Notes: generated from the sequence alone by a model not told the origin. A DNA stretch of 64,000 nucleotides from Pseudoclavibacter triregionum (GCA_910822395.1 OU365335.1:930001-994000); one strand, 5' to 3'. Shown: positions 1 to 8,141, counted from the first letter of the stretch. Program-made: numbers and translations.

Positions 1-576
1 GCGCGAGACGCCCATGTAGACCATCCCGGCGGCGCCGCCCATCACGTCCAGGTCCACCGCCCCGGCGAACGGAGCCACCGCGACGGGTCGGAGCCCTTCA
101 CGGCTGGCGGTCTGCTGCAGCAGGTCCGTCTTCTCGCGCTGCTGGCCGGGCCGGTCGGGGTCGAGGGCAAAGGACATGGACGTGAGGAACAGCGCATGGG
201 GGATCGTGGCGAGGGTCTGCCGGTGCTCGTGCAGCCATGCGGCGGCGCCGCTCTTCCACGCGTTGGCGTGCACGGGCGCACCCGCCACGACCGCGTCGTA
301 GCCACTCGGATCTGGGGCGGTGCGAACGTGCCGCACATCGACCTGGGGGCCGTGCGCGGCGAGCGCGGCGCCGAGGACGTCAGCGACCTCCCCGGTCGTG
401 GAGTACTGGGAGTCGTAGGCCACCAGCACTCGGCCTCGGCCACCCCCAGGGTGGGAGGCCTCCGGCATCGGCGGCACGTGCGGCACGGCCTCCCACGCGA
501 CGACACCCAAGCCGCACACACCGGCCGCGCCGAGGAGCACGGAGCGACGCGACACCCGTCGTGTCGTCTCAGCCAC
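1..576 (-). CDS. Flavodoxin-domain protein with Tat-like N-terminus (3' partial)
   Basis: The frame opens with GTG at 576-574 and is still open at base 1, so 192 codons are visible and the C-terminus lies outside the window. Residues 8-27 hold a twin-arginine-like motif (RRSVLLGAAG) followed by a hydrophobic stretch, suggesting export or membrane anchoring. From about residue 49 the text is typical of flavodoxin/HemG-type domains: strand RVLVAYDS, FMN phosphate loop QYSTTGEVA, and VVAGAPVHANAW. The start overlaps the stop of the upstream DUF1772 gene by 8 bases, so the two are probably translationally coupled. An FMN-dependent redox role is inferred from the fold. A membrane-exported flavodoxin is unusual, and the exact substrate is unknown. 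Confidence 0.75.
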   Translation of the reverse strand, partial: MAETTRRVSRRSVLLGAAGVCGLGVVAWEAVPHVPPMPEASHPGGGRGRVLVAYDSQYSTTGEVADVLGAALAAHGPQVDVRHVRTAPDPSGYDAVVAGAPVHANAWKSGAAAWLHEHRQTLATIPHALFLTSMSFALDPDRPGQQREKTDLLQQTASREGLRPVAVAPFAGAVDLDVMGGAAGMVYMGVSR

Positions 577-1120
577 GCTGCACCGCCAGGGCGGCGCGGC
601 TCTGCTCGCGCTCAGGGGTGCTGGCCGCCGGCCGAGCCGACAGGGCAGCCCAGCTCACCAGGGCCATGCACACGCCCGCGGCCACCGTGCGGATGCCGTT
701 GTAGAACTGCCAGCCGGACGAGTACTCCTGCCAGATCGCCCGGGCGGATGCCTCGTCGGCGGGCACGGGGGTCGCCGCCAGCGCCTCATTCATGGGCACG
801 TTCACGGTGGACGTGAGGATGAGGCAGCCGCCCAGGTAGAGCACTGTGGCCGCGGCGAGCAGATGGGTGGACAGTCGGGCGCCGGTCAGCCAGGTGACCA
901 CGGCGCTGAGGCCCGTGGCCAGCGGCGGCAGGAAGAAGATCGGGAAGAAGGCGAAGTTGCGGACGGTGGCGTTCATGGCCTGCATCGACTCCATCGCGAC
1001 GCGAGGGTCGATGTCGTCGAGACCCCAGAGGGTCGAGCAGAACCAGGCGTAGAAGAAGCCGAAGATGGCACCGGTCAGCATGAGGCTGATCAGCAGCGCG
1101 GGTTTCACCAGGCGGTCCAT
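569..1120 (-). CDS. DUF1772 family integral membrane protein
   Basis: A protein of 183 residues with four hydrophobic segments (near residues 7-28, 56-75, 83-105 and 140-160). The pattern with NVPMNEAL and a conserved W before the last segment matches the DUF1772 (anthrone-oxygenase-like) family. I chose ATG 1120-1118 over an upstream in-frame start because AAAGGA lies 5-10 bases before it and homology begins at MDRLVKP. The gene overlaps the flavodoxin gene downstream by 8 bases. DUF1772 members include a few oxygenases for polyketide-type anthrones, but most are uncharacterised. Pairing with a flavodoxin suggests a redox reaction at the membrane; that is inference. Confidence 0.8.
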   Translation of the reverse strand: MDRLVKPALLISLMLTGAIFGFFYAWFCSTLWGLDDIDPRVAMESMQAMNATVRNFAFFPIFFLPPLATGLSAVVTWLTGARLSTHLLAAATVLYLGGCLILTSTVNVPMNEALAATPVPADEASARAIWQEYSSGWQFYNGIRTVAAGVCMALVSWAALSARPAASTPEREQSRAALAVQRG

Positions 1121-1344
1121 GGAAGTCCTTTCGAGCGGGGTGGCTCCATGGTCCCCAGAGCGGGCCGCCGGGACATCCGCCCAGCACAGCAACGTGAATC
1201 TACTCCACCGGGAGTATGCGCTCCCCGGCGGGCGCCGGTGCGGTGTTGTTCGGGTCTCCCGCGAATTGGGCCGGGGCCGGACCGCTGGCGCGCCTGCCCC
1301 TTCCTGCGGTCATGCTGCTGGGTGCGCTCGCAGAGCCTATGCGC

Positions 1345-1361
1345 TAGCAGATTGCTATCAT
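1345..1361 (+). promoter_or_regulatory. Palindromic operator overlapping the vapBC -10 box
   Basis: TAGCA-GAT-TGCTA (1345-1357) is a perfect 5-bp dyad. It overlaps TATCAT (1356-1361), which lies 6 bases before the vapB ATG. VapB proteins usually repress their own operon by binding such dyads, so this is a good operator candidate. The short gap to the ATG implies a leaderless mRNA. Confidence 0.55.
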
Positions 1362-1367
1362 CTGGCC

Positions 1368-1595
1368 ATGGCGACGCTCTACGTCCGCGAGGTTCCCGAA
1401 GAGGTGGCCGCCGTGCTCAAGGAGCGCGCCGCGGCGCAGAACCAGTCGCTGTCCGCGTACGTGAACACGCAGCTGGCCATGATCACTGCGCGCCCGAGCA
1501 ATGCCGAGATCGTCGAGCGGCTCCGCACCCGCGTCCGCGAGCCCGAGGTCACCACGGAGCGCATCCTCGACGAGGTGCAGGCTGGTCGACGGTGA
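1368..1595 (+). CDS. vapB: VapB-type antitoxin
   Basis: A protein of 75 residues. The N-terminal half (YVREVPEEVAAVLKERAAAQ) has the ribbon-helix-helix pattern of FitA/VapB antitoxins; the C-terminal half (TTERILDEVQAGRR) would wrap the toxin and insert a basic residue in its active site. It is followed directly by vapC with a 4-base GTGA overlap, the usual antitoxin-first order. A palindrome overlapping the -10 box just upstream fits autoregulation. The start ATG follows TATCAT by 6 bases with no ribosome binding site, so translation is probably leaderless. Confidence rests on both the fold pattern and the partner gene. Confidence 0.88.
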   Translation: MATLYVREVPEEVAAVLKERAAAQNQSLSAYVNTQLAMITARPSNAEIVERLRTRVREPEVTTERILDEVQAGRR

Positions 1596-1987
1596 TCGTC
1601 GTCGATGCGTCGGCGATGGTCGAGGCCCTCTGCGGGGCGGCGCCGGCGAAGGCGCTGCTCGCCATGCTTGCCGGCGACATCCATGCCCCGCACCTGCTCG
1701 ACCTCGAGGTGACTTCGGTCCTGCGCGGCCTCGAGCTGGGTGGTGTCATCACGCCCGACGGGGCTGAGCTGGCCCTCGGCGACTACTGGGCCTTCGCCAT
1801 CGAGCGTTACGACATGGCCCCGCTCCGCGAACGCGTCTGGCAGCTGCGTCACCAGTTCACCACCTACGACGCGAGCTACCTCGCCCTCGCCGAAGCCCTC
1901 GATGCCCCGCTCCTCACCTGCGACCGGAAGCTCGCGACGAACGGCCATCGTGCAGCCGTGACCCTCTTCTCGTCGACGACGCGCTGA
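1592..1987 (+). CDS. vapC: VapC-type PIN-domain ribonuclease toxin
   Basis: A protein of 131 residues beginning with GTG inside the antitoxin stop. The PIN acidic residues are visible: D4 or D5 in IVVDASAMVEAL, E in LDLEVTSVLRG, D in TYDASYLALAEAL, and the last acid in LLTCDRKLA. These bind Mg2+ or Mn2+ in the family, and VapC toxins cleave tRNA or rRNA to halt translation. Length is normal for the family. The pair lies outside the IS block, so it may be a chromosomal module rather than a passenger of the nearby elements. The RNA target cannot be read from the sequence. Confidence 0.9.
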   Translation: MIVVDASAMVEALCGAAPAKALLAMLAGDIHAPHLLDLEVTSVLRGLELGGVITPDGAELALGDYWAFAIERYDMAPLRERVWQLRHQFTTYDASYLALAEALDAPLLTCDRKLATNGHRAAVTLFSSTTR

Positions 1988-2124
1988 CCGGCTTCCGCGC
2001 TGCCAGGGGTTCGATCGACCTCGATTCCGCCAGCACCGCGGGGGCTCGGCGGGAGGCCTGATCACGGCAGGCGATGGTGCGCCGGTGCGCGTGCGCCATC
2101 AACTTCGAACGACGCGAGGTCGTG

Positions 2125-2961
2125 TCAGCGGACGCCGTAGAGCCGCTCCTGCGTGCGGGCGATCTGCTCCCGGGCGTCCTCGCCGCGGAGCGCGCTGACT
2201 CCAGCCAGCGCGCGGCGAAGCTCCGCGGCGTGCTCGTCGGCCTCGGCCCGGACAGCACGATCCGCGTCCGCCTCCGCGGTGCCGGTGGGCCAGGACGCGC
2301 GCGGCAGGTCGCTCTCGAGCAGCAGGCGGTCGGCCGGCATGGAGGCGACGGCGGCGGGCCCGCGCCGGCCCTCGAGCATCGAGGTGTGGACCGAGAGGCA
2401 GCCGCCGAGCTCGACGAGGCGGCGGAGCTCCTGCTCGCCGCCCGGGAAGCGGTGCATGACCGGCACGAAGTTCCGCTTCGCGACGCGCGCCTCGGCGAGG
2501 AGGTTGATGACCTGCCCGCCCGAGCGCACGGAATGGATCGAGAGCACCACGGGCTCGCCCCCATCCCGCTGCTCACCGGCCGCGCAGGCGAGCTCGAGCA
2601 CGCGCCGCAGCACCCGCCCCTGGAGCTCGGCGCGCGCGGTCGCGAGCCGGCGAGGGGAGTGGTCGAGCCCGATCTCTCCGACGAAGCGCGTCATCGACAG
2701 CGCCTTCTCGAGCGCGGCGAGCTCGCGCTCGGCCTGCTCCTCGCCCTCGATCCGCCAGGGATGGAAGCCTGCCGACCAGAGCGGTGGGGCGACGCCGCGG
2801 AGCGCCTCGTCGGCCTCCGCCGTCAGCTCGAGGAAGGACGACGGCGTCAGCGTCTGCGCGACCACGCGGATGCCCGCCGCCCCGATCGCCTCGAGGTATC
2901 GGCGGCGCAGCTCCCAGCCCTCGAGGAAGTCGAGGTGGTGGTGGGCGTCGAGGAGGATCAT
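2125..2961 (-). CDS. TatD-family metal-dependent hydrolase
   Basis: A protein of 278 residues with the metal ligands of the TatD amidohydrolase fold: HxH in LDAHHHLDF near the N-terminus, E in FVGEIGLD, H in VLSIHS, H in PVMHRF, and D in LLLESDLP. TatD enzymes are 3'-5' exonucleases or related deoxyribonucleases. This one has divergent spacing (QTLTPSSFLELT, no standard PGxHP), so it may be one of the TatD-like proteins of unknown substrate. Its ATG overlaps the TGA of the truncated tcdA-like gene upstream (ATGA), so it was once the second gene of an operon. Loss of that gene's 5' part may have removed its promoter. Confidence 0.8.
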   Translation of the reverse strand: MILLDAHHHLDFLEGWELRRRYLEAIGAAGIRVVAQTLTPSSFLELTAEADEALRGVAPPLWSAGFHPWRIEGEEQAERELAALEKALSMTRFVGEIGLDHSPRRLATARAELQGRVLRRVLELACAAGEQRDGGEPVVLSIHSVRSGGQVINLLAEARVAKRNFVPVMHRFPGGEQELRRLVELGGCLSVHTSMLEGRRGPAAVASMPADRLLLESDLPRASWPTGTAEADADRAVRAEADEHAAELRRALAGVSALRGEDAREQIARTQERLYGVR

Positions 2962-3316
2962 GCGCCGGCCGGCCGCCCGCCGTCCGCGCCGCCCCGCAGC
3001 GAGGGCGGCGGCGGCATCTCGGCGAGCCCGGCGAGCCGCTGGATGACCATGCCCGCGAGCATCTGGCCGATGATCGGCGGCATGTAGCTCATCGATCCGA
3101 GCGACTGGGCCTTCGTGACCGAGGTCGCGCCGCCCTGGCCCCCCGGCTCGCCCGGGCCCTCGGAGCGCCCCACCGCGAGCGGCGCGGGCAGCTCACGGGA
3201 CGAGAGCACCTCGAGCCCCGCGATCCCGCGCCGGCGGCACTCCTTGCGGATGACGCGCGAGAGCGGGCACGAGCGGGTCTCCTCGATCGGCGCGAACTCG
3301 AGCTGGCGGGGGTGTG
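2958..3316 (-). pseudogene. 5'-truncated TcdA/ThiF-family (E1-like) C-terminus
   Basis: About 120 codons match the C-terminal part of TcdA, the ATP-dependent tRNA threonylcarbamoyladenosine dehydratase: CPLSRVIRKECRRRGI, a strand near LEVLSSRELP, and the C-terminal hydrophobic region GSMSYMPPIIGQMLAGMVIQRLAG. The whole adenylating domain with the nucleotide loop (GxGxxG) is absent. Recognisable coding stops near 3305-3316, where a different, oppositely oriented gene begins. The remnant lacks any start and cannot be active. It formerly preceded tatD with ATGA coupling. The end is given to within about 10 bases. Confidence 0.7.
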
Positions 3317-3719
3317 CGCGCTCGTCGGCCTGGTCGGCGGCAGCGCGCTCGGTCGCTCGTTCGAGCAGCAGGCCGCGGCGGACGCCGCGGCGGCGCAGGC
3401 GGCGGCTGCGGAGGCCGCGAAGTCGAGCCTCTTCGAGGACGCGCTGAACAAGTGCGGCGCGAGCTCGAAGGCGACCGTGGAGGACGACGGCCGAACGCTC
3501 ATCCTCGACATGAGGGGGAGCAAGTCGCTGTCCGGGACCCTCACCGCGACCGAGACCTACTGCGTCCTCGACGCGCTCGACGTCCCGACCTCGGTGAAGT
3601 CGCTCATGGACACGACCCGAGCGCTCGACGGCCGGCAGACCGGATCCTGGGGCGACATCGAGGCCTCCTGGTCGTACCACCCGGACCAGGGGCTCGACAT
3701 CGTCCTGACCCTCGACTAG
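3301..3719 (+). pseudogene. 5'-truncated single-pass membrane or secreted protein
   Basis: The frame ending at TAG 3717-3719 reads as a transmembrane helix (LAGVCALVGLVGGSALG) followed by a small soluble domain containing GRTLILDMRG, ALDGRQTGSWG and SWSYHPDQGLDIVLTLD. It resembles small anchored hypothetical proteins common in Microbacteriaceae. No start codon with a ribosome binding site precedes the helix; the sequence before about 3301 is the antisense of the tcdA remnant. I therefore read it as cut at its 5' end. It is possible that only a few cytoplasmic residues are missing. Function is unknown. Its stop lies directly against the stop of the MFS gene on the other strand. Confidence 0.55.
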
Positions 3720-5000
3720 CTACGGCAGCGGGTCCCCGAGCTGCCACCCCGGCGGCCGCCACGGCAGGAACACGAGCGTGAGCGCGACCGCAGCTGCGAT
3801 GAGGCCGAAGACGACGAGCGCGAGGCCCGGCCATCCCATCGCGACGAAGGCGAGGCCGCCGATGAAGCCGAAGGTGCTCGACCCCGCGTAGTAGCCGAGG
3901 TTGTAGAGCGCCGTCGACTGGGCGCGGCCCGTCGTCGCGGAGGCGCCGGCCCATCCGGATGCGACCGAATGGGCGCCGAACAGGCCCGCCGTGAGCACGA
4001 GCAGGCCCGCGACGATCGCCCAGAGCTGCTCGACGAGCGTGAGGGCCAGGCCCGCGGCCATGATCGCCGAGAAGAGGAGGATCGTCCGCTTCCGGCCGCT
4101 CGCCGCCGCCATCCGCCCCGCGATCGGCGACGACACCGTGCCCGCGAGGTAGGCGAGGAAGACGAAGGCGACGATCCAGGTCGGCAGCCCGTACGGCTCG
4201 CCCGTGAGCCGGTAGCCGAGGTAGTTGTAGACGGCGACGAAGCCGCCCATGAGGAGGAACCCGAGCGAGTAGAGGGCGACGAGGCGCGGGGTCTGCAGGT
4301 GCCGACCCACGTTCCGGAGCGCGGCCCGGGCGGCGCTCGCGAAGGTCTCCTCGGAGCGCGGCTTCGGCGCGAAGCCCCGCGAGGCGGGCATGACGGCGAG
4401 GAAGATGCCGGCGGAGACGAGCGCGAGGGCCGTCACGGCGACCGAGCCCCACTGCCATCCGAACGCCTCGCCGACCGGCCCCGAGATGAGCCGGCCGCTC
4501 ATGCCGCCGACCGTGTTGCCGGCGACGAACACGCCCGCCGCCGCGGGCGCGGCCTTCGGGTGGAGCTCCTCGTTGAGGTAGGCGTGCGCGATCGCCGGGA
4601 CGCCGCCCATCGAGAGCCCCTCGAGCAGCCGCGCGAGCAGCGAGAGCTCGTAGCTCGGCATGAGCACCGAGATGAGCGAGAAGACGACGGCGAGGCAGAT
4701 CGACCATCCCATCGCTCGCACGCGGCCGATGCGGTCGGCGATGATCGACCACGGCAGCACCGAGAACGCGACGCCGAAGGTCGCCATCGAGACCATGAGG
4801 GCGGACGTCGGCGCATCCACCCCGAAGGCGTGCGAGATCTCCGGCAGCACGGCCTGCGGGGCGTAGAGCTGCGCGAAGATCGCGAGCCCGCCGAAGAACA
4901 TGCCGATCATGATGCGGCGGTACTCGCGGCTCGCGCGGTCGTGCCCCCGCCAGCGGTCGCCCGGCTCCCGATCGGGAAGGGGCGCGGCGGGGGAGGACAT
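3720..5000 (-). CDS. MFS transporter, YnfM/AraJ-like
   Basis: A protein of 426 residues with 12 predicted membrane segments and a long central loop (residues 225-245). The signature loop between segments 2 and 3 is present (IIADRIGRVRAMG), with the matching motif in the second half (IAGRMAAASGRKR). LLEGLSMGGVPAIAHAYLNEE is typical of the YnfM/AraJ-type drug or sugar efflux group. The substrate cannot be predicted. TACCCT lies 7 bases before the ATG, and GGAGGGG between them could serve as ribosome binding site. The gene is convergent with the truncated gene at 3301-3719, the two stops being adjacent. Confidence 0.85.
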   Translation of the reverse strand: MSSPAAPLPDREPGDRWRGHDRASREYRRIMIGMFFGGLAIFAQLYAPQAVLPEISHAFGVDAPTSALMVSMATFGVAFSVLPWSIIADRIGRVRAMGWSICLAVVFSLISVLMPSYELSLLARLLEGLSMGGVPAIAHAYLNEELHPKAAPAAAGVFVAGNTVGGMSGRLISGPVGEAFGWQWGSVAVTALALVSAGIFLAVMPASRGFAPKPRSEETFASAARAALRNVGRHLQTPRLVALYSLGFLLMGGFVAVYNYLGYRLTGEPYGLPTWIVAFVFLAYLAGTVSSPIAGRMAAASGRKRTILLFSAIMAAGLALTLVEQLWAIVAGLLVLTAGLFGAHSVASGWAGASATTGRAQSTALYNLGYYAGSSTFGFIGGLAFVAMGWPGLALVVFGLIAAAVALTLVFLPWRPPGWQLGDPLP

Positions 5001-5066
5001 CCCCTCCAGGGTACGTCCGGGCTCGGACGTCCAGGCTTCGCGAGCCGAGCCCCCGACGCGCCGAGC

Positions 5067-5096
5067 TTGCGGCCAGGTGAACGGGCGGTATAGGCT
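5067..5096 (+). promoter_or_regulatory. Promoter of tRNA-Arg
   Basis: TTGCGG (5067-5072) and TAGGCT (5091-5096) are separated by 18 bases and stand 25 bases before the mature tRNA 5' end. This fits a housekeeping sigma promoter with a short 5' leader. Confidence 0.55.
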
Positions 5097-5121
5097 TCTC
5101 GACGGCCCAGCGATGGGCCGT

Positions 5122-5194
5122 GCGCCCGTAGCTCAATGGATAGAGCATCTGACTACGGATCAGAAGGTTGGGGGTTCGAGTCCCTCCGGGCGCG
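5122..5194 (+). tRNA. tRNA-Arg (anticodon ACG)
   Basis: A full cloverleaf is visible: acceptor GCGCCCG/CGGGCGC, D-arm GCTC...GAGC, anticodon stem TCTGA/TCAGA with loop CTACGGA, and T-arm GGGGG-TTCGAGT-CCCTC. The anticodon ACG is normally edited to ICG by the TadA enzyme, whose gene is at 15831. The accessory IS block begins about 110 bases downstream, a common position for insertions. Confidence 0.97.
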
Positions 5195-5213
5195 CACTGG
5201 TTGAGACAGTCCC

Positions 5214-5241
5214 GAAGGCCCCGCAGCAATACGGGGCCTTC
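5214..5241 (+). terminator. Hairpin terminator after tRNA-Arg
   Basis: GAAGGCCCCG and CGGGGCCTTC form a perfect 10-bp stem with an 8-base loop, 20 bases after the tRNA. There is no strong T-tract, as is common in actinobacteria. Confidence 0.7.
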
Positions 5242-5306
5242 GTCGTTCCCAGGGGGTCGTTCTCCCGGCCGCCAGAACACCGCCGCCCCGCCATCCCCGC
5301 TGGCTA

Positions 5307-5470
5307 GGGCGTGTCTCCCATATGTGGGGTGAGGCTCGCGGCAGTCTGGTCTGGTGAGGTCTGAATCGCGGTTGAGGGTGTTCACGGACGAGCAGTGGGA
5401 GCGGATTGCGCCGTTGTTGCCCTCGAACGAGGGCCGGCGTGGTCACCTGTTCGGTGATAGTCGCCGTGAA
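5307..5470 (+). mobile_element. 5' fragment of an IS5-family element
   Basis: A CTAG at 5304-5307 marks the probable left end. A GTG at 5353 opens a frame reading FTDEQWERIAPLLPSNEGRRG, the usual N-terminus of IS5-group transposases. The similarity stops after about 37 codons, near 5470, where the end of an IS3-type element begins. The rest of the IS5 element is absent, so it is a remnant without function. Confidence 0.65.
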
Positions 5471-5729
5471 TCGGCCTGGGTTTCGTTCCTATCGGTTTCC
5501 CTGTCCGGCGGTCGCCGGGAGGCCTGATTCGAGGTCAGCGTAGTACGCGTCCTCGATCTCGATCGGGGTGCGCATGCCGAGTTCGCCCTGCAGGCGTTGA
5601 TGGTTCCACCACCACACCCATTCGAGCGTCGCGAGCTCGACCTGCTCGACGGTCCTCCAGGGGCCGCGCTGGCGGATCAGCTCGGTCTTGTAGAGGTTGT
5701 TGACCGCCTCGGCGAGGGCGTTGATGCTC
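5471..5729 (-). mobile_element. 3' fragment of an IS3-family element
   Basis: The minus strand encodes the last 80 or so residues of an IS3 OrfB-type transposase: NALAEAVNNLYKTELI, WRTVEQVELATLEWVWWWNHQR and ELGMRTPIEIEDAYYADLE, with a stop at 5489-5491. The final catalytic glutamate lies in ALAEAVNNLYK. The bases from 5471 look like the element's outer end. The upstream part of the gene is missing, cut by an IS110-type end near 5730. The fragment is inactive. Confidence 0.75.
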
Positions 5730-5828
5730 CTATAGTTGTCAACTCGCGATTTCGCCGGTTCTAGGGTCGGTCTTGACGAGGTGGTAGACCTCGCGGATGA
5801 CGTAGCGCTTGAGGCAGCGGATGATGCG
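5730..5828 (-). mobile_element. 3' fragment of an IS110-family element
   Basis: About 29 codons on the minus strand (IIRCLKRYVIREVYHLVKTD, stop 5739-5741) match the C-terminus of IS110-family transposases, and TTGACAACTATAGGAGCATC after the stop resembles the usual end of that family. The fragment is flanked by an IS3 remnant on one side and an IS21 remnant on the other, so it marks a third insertion in the same spot. Confidence 0.6.
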
Positions 5829-7055
5829 CCTACCTGGCCGGGGAACGCTCCCCGGGCGTCCGCAAACCCGCCGGGCCGGACACGTTCGCCGTGTTCGTCG
5901 ACTACGTCACCGCGAGGCTCACCGAGGACCCCCACCTCTGGGCCGTGACGCTTTACGACGAGCTGCGCCCGTTGGGCTACGAGGGCTCGTATCAGACGTT
6001 GACGCGGCAGATCCGTGACCGTGGCCTCAGGCCGGCTTGCGCGGCCTGCGCGCACGTCACGAAGCGTCCGAACGCGATCATCGAGCATCCGCCGGGTGAG
6101 CAGACCCAGTTCGACTGGGTGGAGCTTCCCCACCCGCCTGCCGGCTGGGGGTTCCCGCGGAAGAACGCTTACGCGCTGGTGGGGTCGCTCGCGCATTCCG
6201 GTGTCTGGCGGGGCGTGTTGTCGCCGTCGATGGACACCCCGCATCTGCTGGCGGCGATGACGAGCCTGCTGGCGCTGTTGGGCGGGTTGACGAGGGTCTG
6301 GCGATTCGATCGGATGCGGACGGTTCTCGACCCGGGCACGGGCGATCTGACGGGAATGTTCGCGGCGTTCGCGACGCATCACGGTGTTCAGGCCGTGGTC
6401 TGTCGGCCGAGGTCGGGGAACCGGAAAGGCGTCGTCGAGAAGAACAACCACACCGCCGCGCAACGCTGGTGGCGGACCGTTCCTGACGACATCACTCGAG
6501 CAGGCGCAAGCCAGTTTCGAGGCGTTCGCGGCAGGTCAGGACGACCGGCGTCGGGAGGGGCCGGGCGGGACGACGACGGCGGCAGAGATGTTCGCCGCGG
6601 AGAAGCTCGCGCCGTTGCCGACAGTGGTGTTCCCGGTGATCGTCGCGGAGGAGCGAACCGCGACACGGCAGGCGCTGGTCGACTGGCGAGGGAACCGCTA
6701 CTCGGTCCCTCCGGAGCTGGCCGCATCGCGAGTCATCGTCTCTCACCGCCTCGGCGCGGCGAGCATCGACATCGCCACGGTCTCGGGAACGGTCATCGCC
6801 CGGCATGACCTGCGCGAGGCGGGGCTGGGAGTCACGGTCCGCGATGGCGGTCACGTCGCCGCGCTCGAGGCGATCGCGGCCGCGTCGACTGCTCCGGGGC
6901 GACCGCATCGCAGGAAGGAGCGCATTCCTCCGGGCGAGACGGCCCTTGCCGCCGCACGCGCCCTCACTGGCACGCCCAGCAGCTCGCGGGCGGCGACGGT
7001 GATCGATCTTGCCGCTTACGAGAAGGCCGCGAAGAACAGGAACACGCTCCAATGA
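5829..7055 (+). pseudogene. istA: IS21-family IstA transposase, truncated and frameshifted
   Basis: Recognisable IstA sequence starts near 5829 with AYLAGERSPGVRKP, so roughly 40 N-terminal residues with the helix-turn-helix start are lost. The catalytic core is present: first Asp in QTQFDWVELP, the second region in RFDRMRTVLD, and the Glu in KGVVEKNNHTAAQRWW. Between 6485 and 6500 the frame changes: TVPDD reads in one frame and LEQAQASFEAFAAGQDD in another. The rest, through IDLAAYEKAAKNRNTLQ, is continuous and ends at TGA 7053-7055. With both a missing 5' end and a frameshift the gene cannot give a normal transposase. Confidence 0.88.
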
Positions 7056-7894
7056 CCAGCACGAACACCACCACGACAGCGACGGCCACGGCGGCGGCAC
7101 CGGCATCTCACGCGTCGGTCTATCAGCAGCTGCGCGGTCACCTCGCGGAGTTGAAGCTCACCGACGCTGCCGAAGCGCTCCCGAGCATCCTCGACCAAGC
7201 CGCCAGTGAACAGTGGTCGCTCACACACGCACTCGAGCGTCTGCTGCAGGTCGAGGTCACCGCGACCGAAGCGCGCCGCCTGGCCGGCAGGTTCCGGTTC
7301 GCGAACCTCCCGGCCGGGCACACGCTCATCGGGTTCGATCTCGACGCCGCCAGCGGCATCGACCGGCCGCTGCTGGACGAGCTCGGCACCTGCCGGTTCA
7401 TCGACACCGCCACGAACGTTCTGCTGATCGGCCCGCCCGGCGTCGGGAAGACCCACATCGCTACCGGTCTCGGGCACGCCGCGGTCACCGCCGGGTATCG
7501 CACCTACTTCACCTCGGCGGCCGATCTCGCCGCGCGCTGTCATCGCGCCGCGATCGAGGGGAAGTGGGCGACGATGATGCGGTTCTTCGCCGGACCGACC
7601 CTGTTGATCATCGACGAGCTCGGCTACCTCCCGCTCCCCGGCGAGGCCGCGTCGGCACTGTTCCAGGTCATCAATCAGCGGTATCTGAAGACCTCGATCG
7701 TGATCACCACGAACCGTCCTGTCGGAGCCTGGGGCGAGGTCCTGGGCGACACGACCGTCGCGGCCGCGATGCTTGACCGGCTCCTGCATCGCAGCGTCGT
7801 GGTCAACCTCGACGGGGCCTCGTATCGACTGAGGGAGCATGCCACGGCCGCGGACGAGATCCGACGCGCGACAACGGGCACGAACCTGCGTTAG
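7052..7894 (+). CDS. istB: IS21-family IstB ATP-binding helper
   Basis: A protein of 280 residues, apparently intact. It shows Walker A GPPGVGKTH and Walker B LLIIDELGYLPL of the AAA+ IstB/DnaC-like family, followed by the sensor region SIVITTNRPVGAWGEVLGD. IstB assembles on DNA and directs the IstA transposase to targets. Its ATG overlaps the istA stop (ATGA), the usual arrangement. Because istA is broken, this copy could act only in trans on another IS21 element. Confidence 0.93.
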   Translation: MTSTNTTTTATATAAAPASHASVYQQLRGHLAELKLTDAAEALPSILDQAASEQWSLTHALERLLQVEVTATEARRLAGRFRFANLPAGHTLIGFDLDAASGIDRPLLDELGTCRFIDTATNVLLIGPPGVGKTHIATGLGHAAVTAGYRTYFTSAADLAARCHRAAIEGKWATMMRFFAGPTLLIIDELGYLPLPGEAASALFQVINQRYLKTSIVITTNRPVGAWGEVLGDTTVAAAMLDRLLHRSVVVNLDGASYRLREHATAADEIRRATTGTNLR

Positions 7895-7910
7895 CCTTCT
7901 CCCGCGACCT

Positions 7911-7950
7911 GGGGAGTTTCGATGAGCAACTCCGGGGAAATCCGATGAGC
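7911..7950 (+). repeat. Subterminal direct repeats at the IS21 right end
   Basis: Two 17-base copies (7911-7927 and 7934-7950) share GGGGA...CGATGAGC and differ at three positions. IS21 elements carry such multiple terminal repeats as transposase binding sites, so the element's right end lies close downstream. From 7951 to 8141 I see nothing else. Confidence 0.6.
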
Positions 7951-8141
7951 GCCATCACCCCGTCCATGAGAGCAGTCTGCGCGCCCCGTGACGTGGTCAT
8001 GACTCAACGGAGCCGCCTCACGTCGCGTGAGGGTCAAGCACAGATGCCGAGGATCCGGACAGGGCGCCCGGGACTTTTCCTCGGTGGCTGGTAGGACCTA
8101 GGGAAATTCGGATCTGGTGCGAGGGGTGGGATCATCGGGCG

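Noticed and set aside
5122-5194. tRNA-Arg as an integrase attachment site for the 5.3-12.7 kb block
   Set aside because: No second copy of the tRNA 3' end is present near 12.7 kb and no tyrosine recombinase gene is in the block. IS activity alone explains it.
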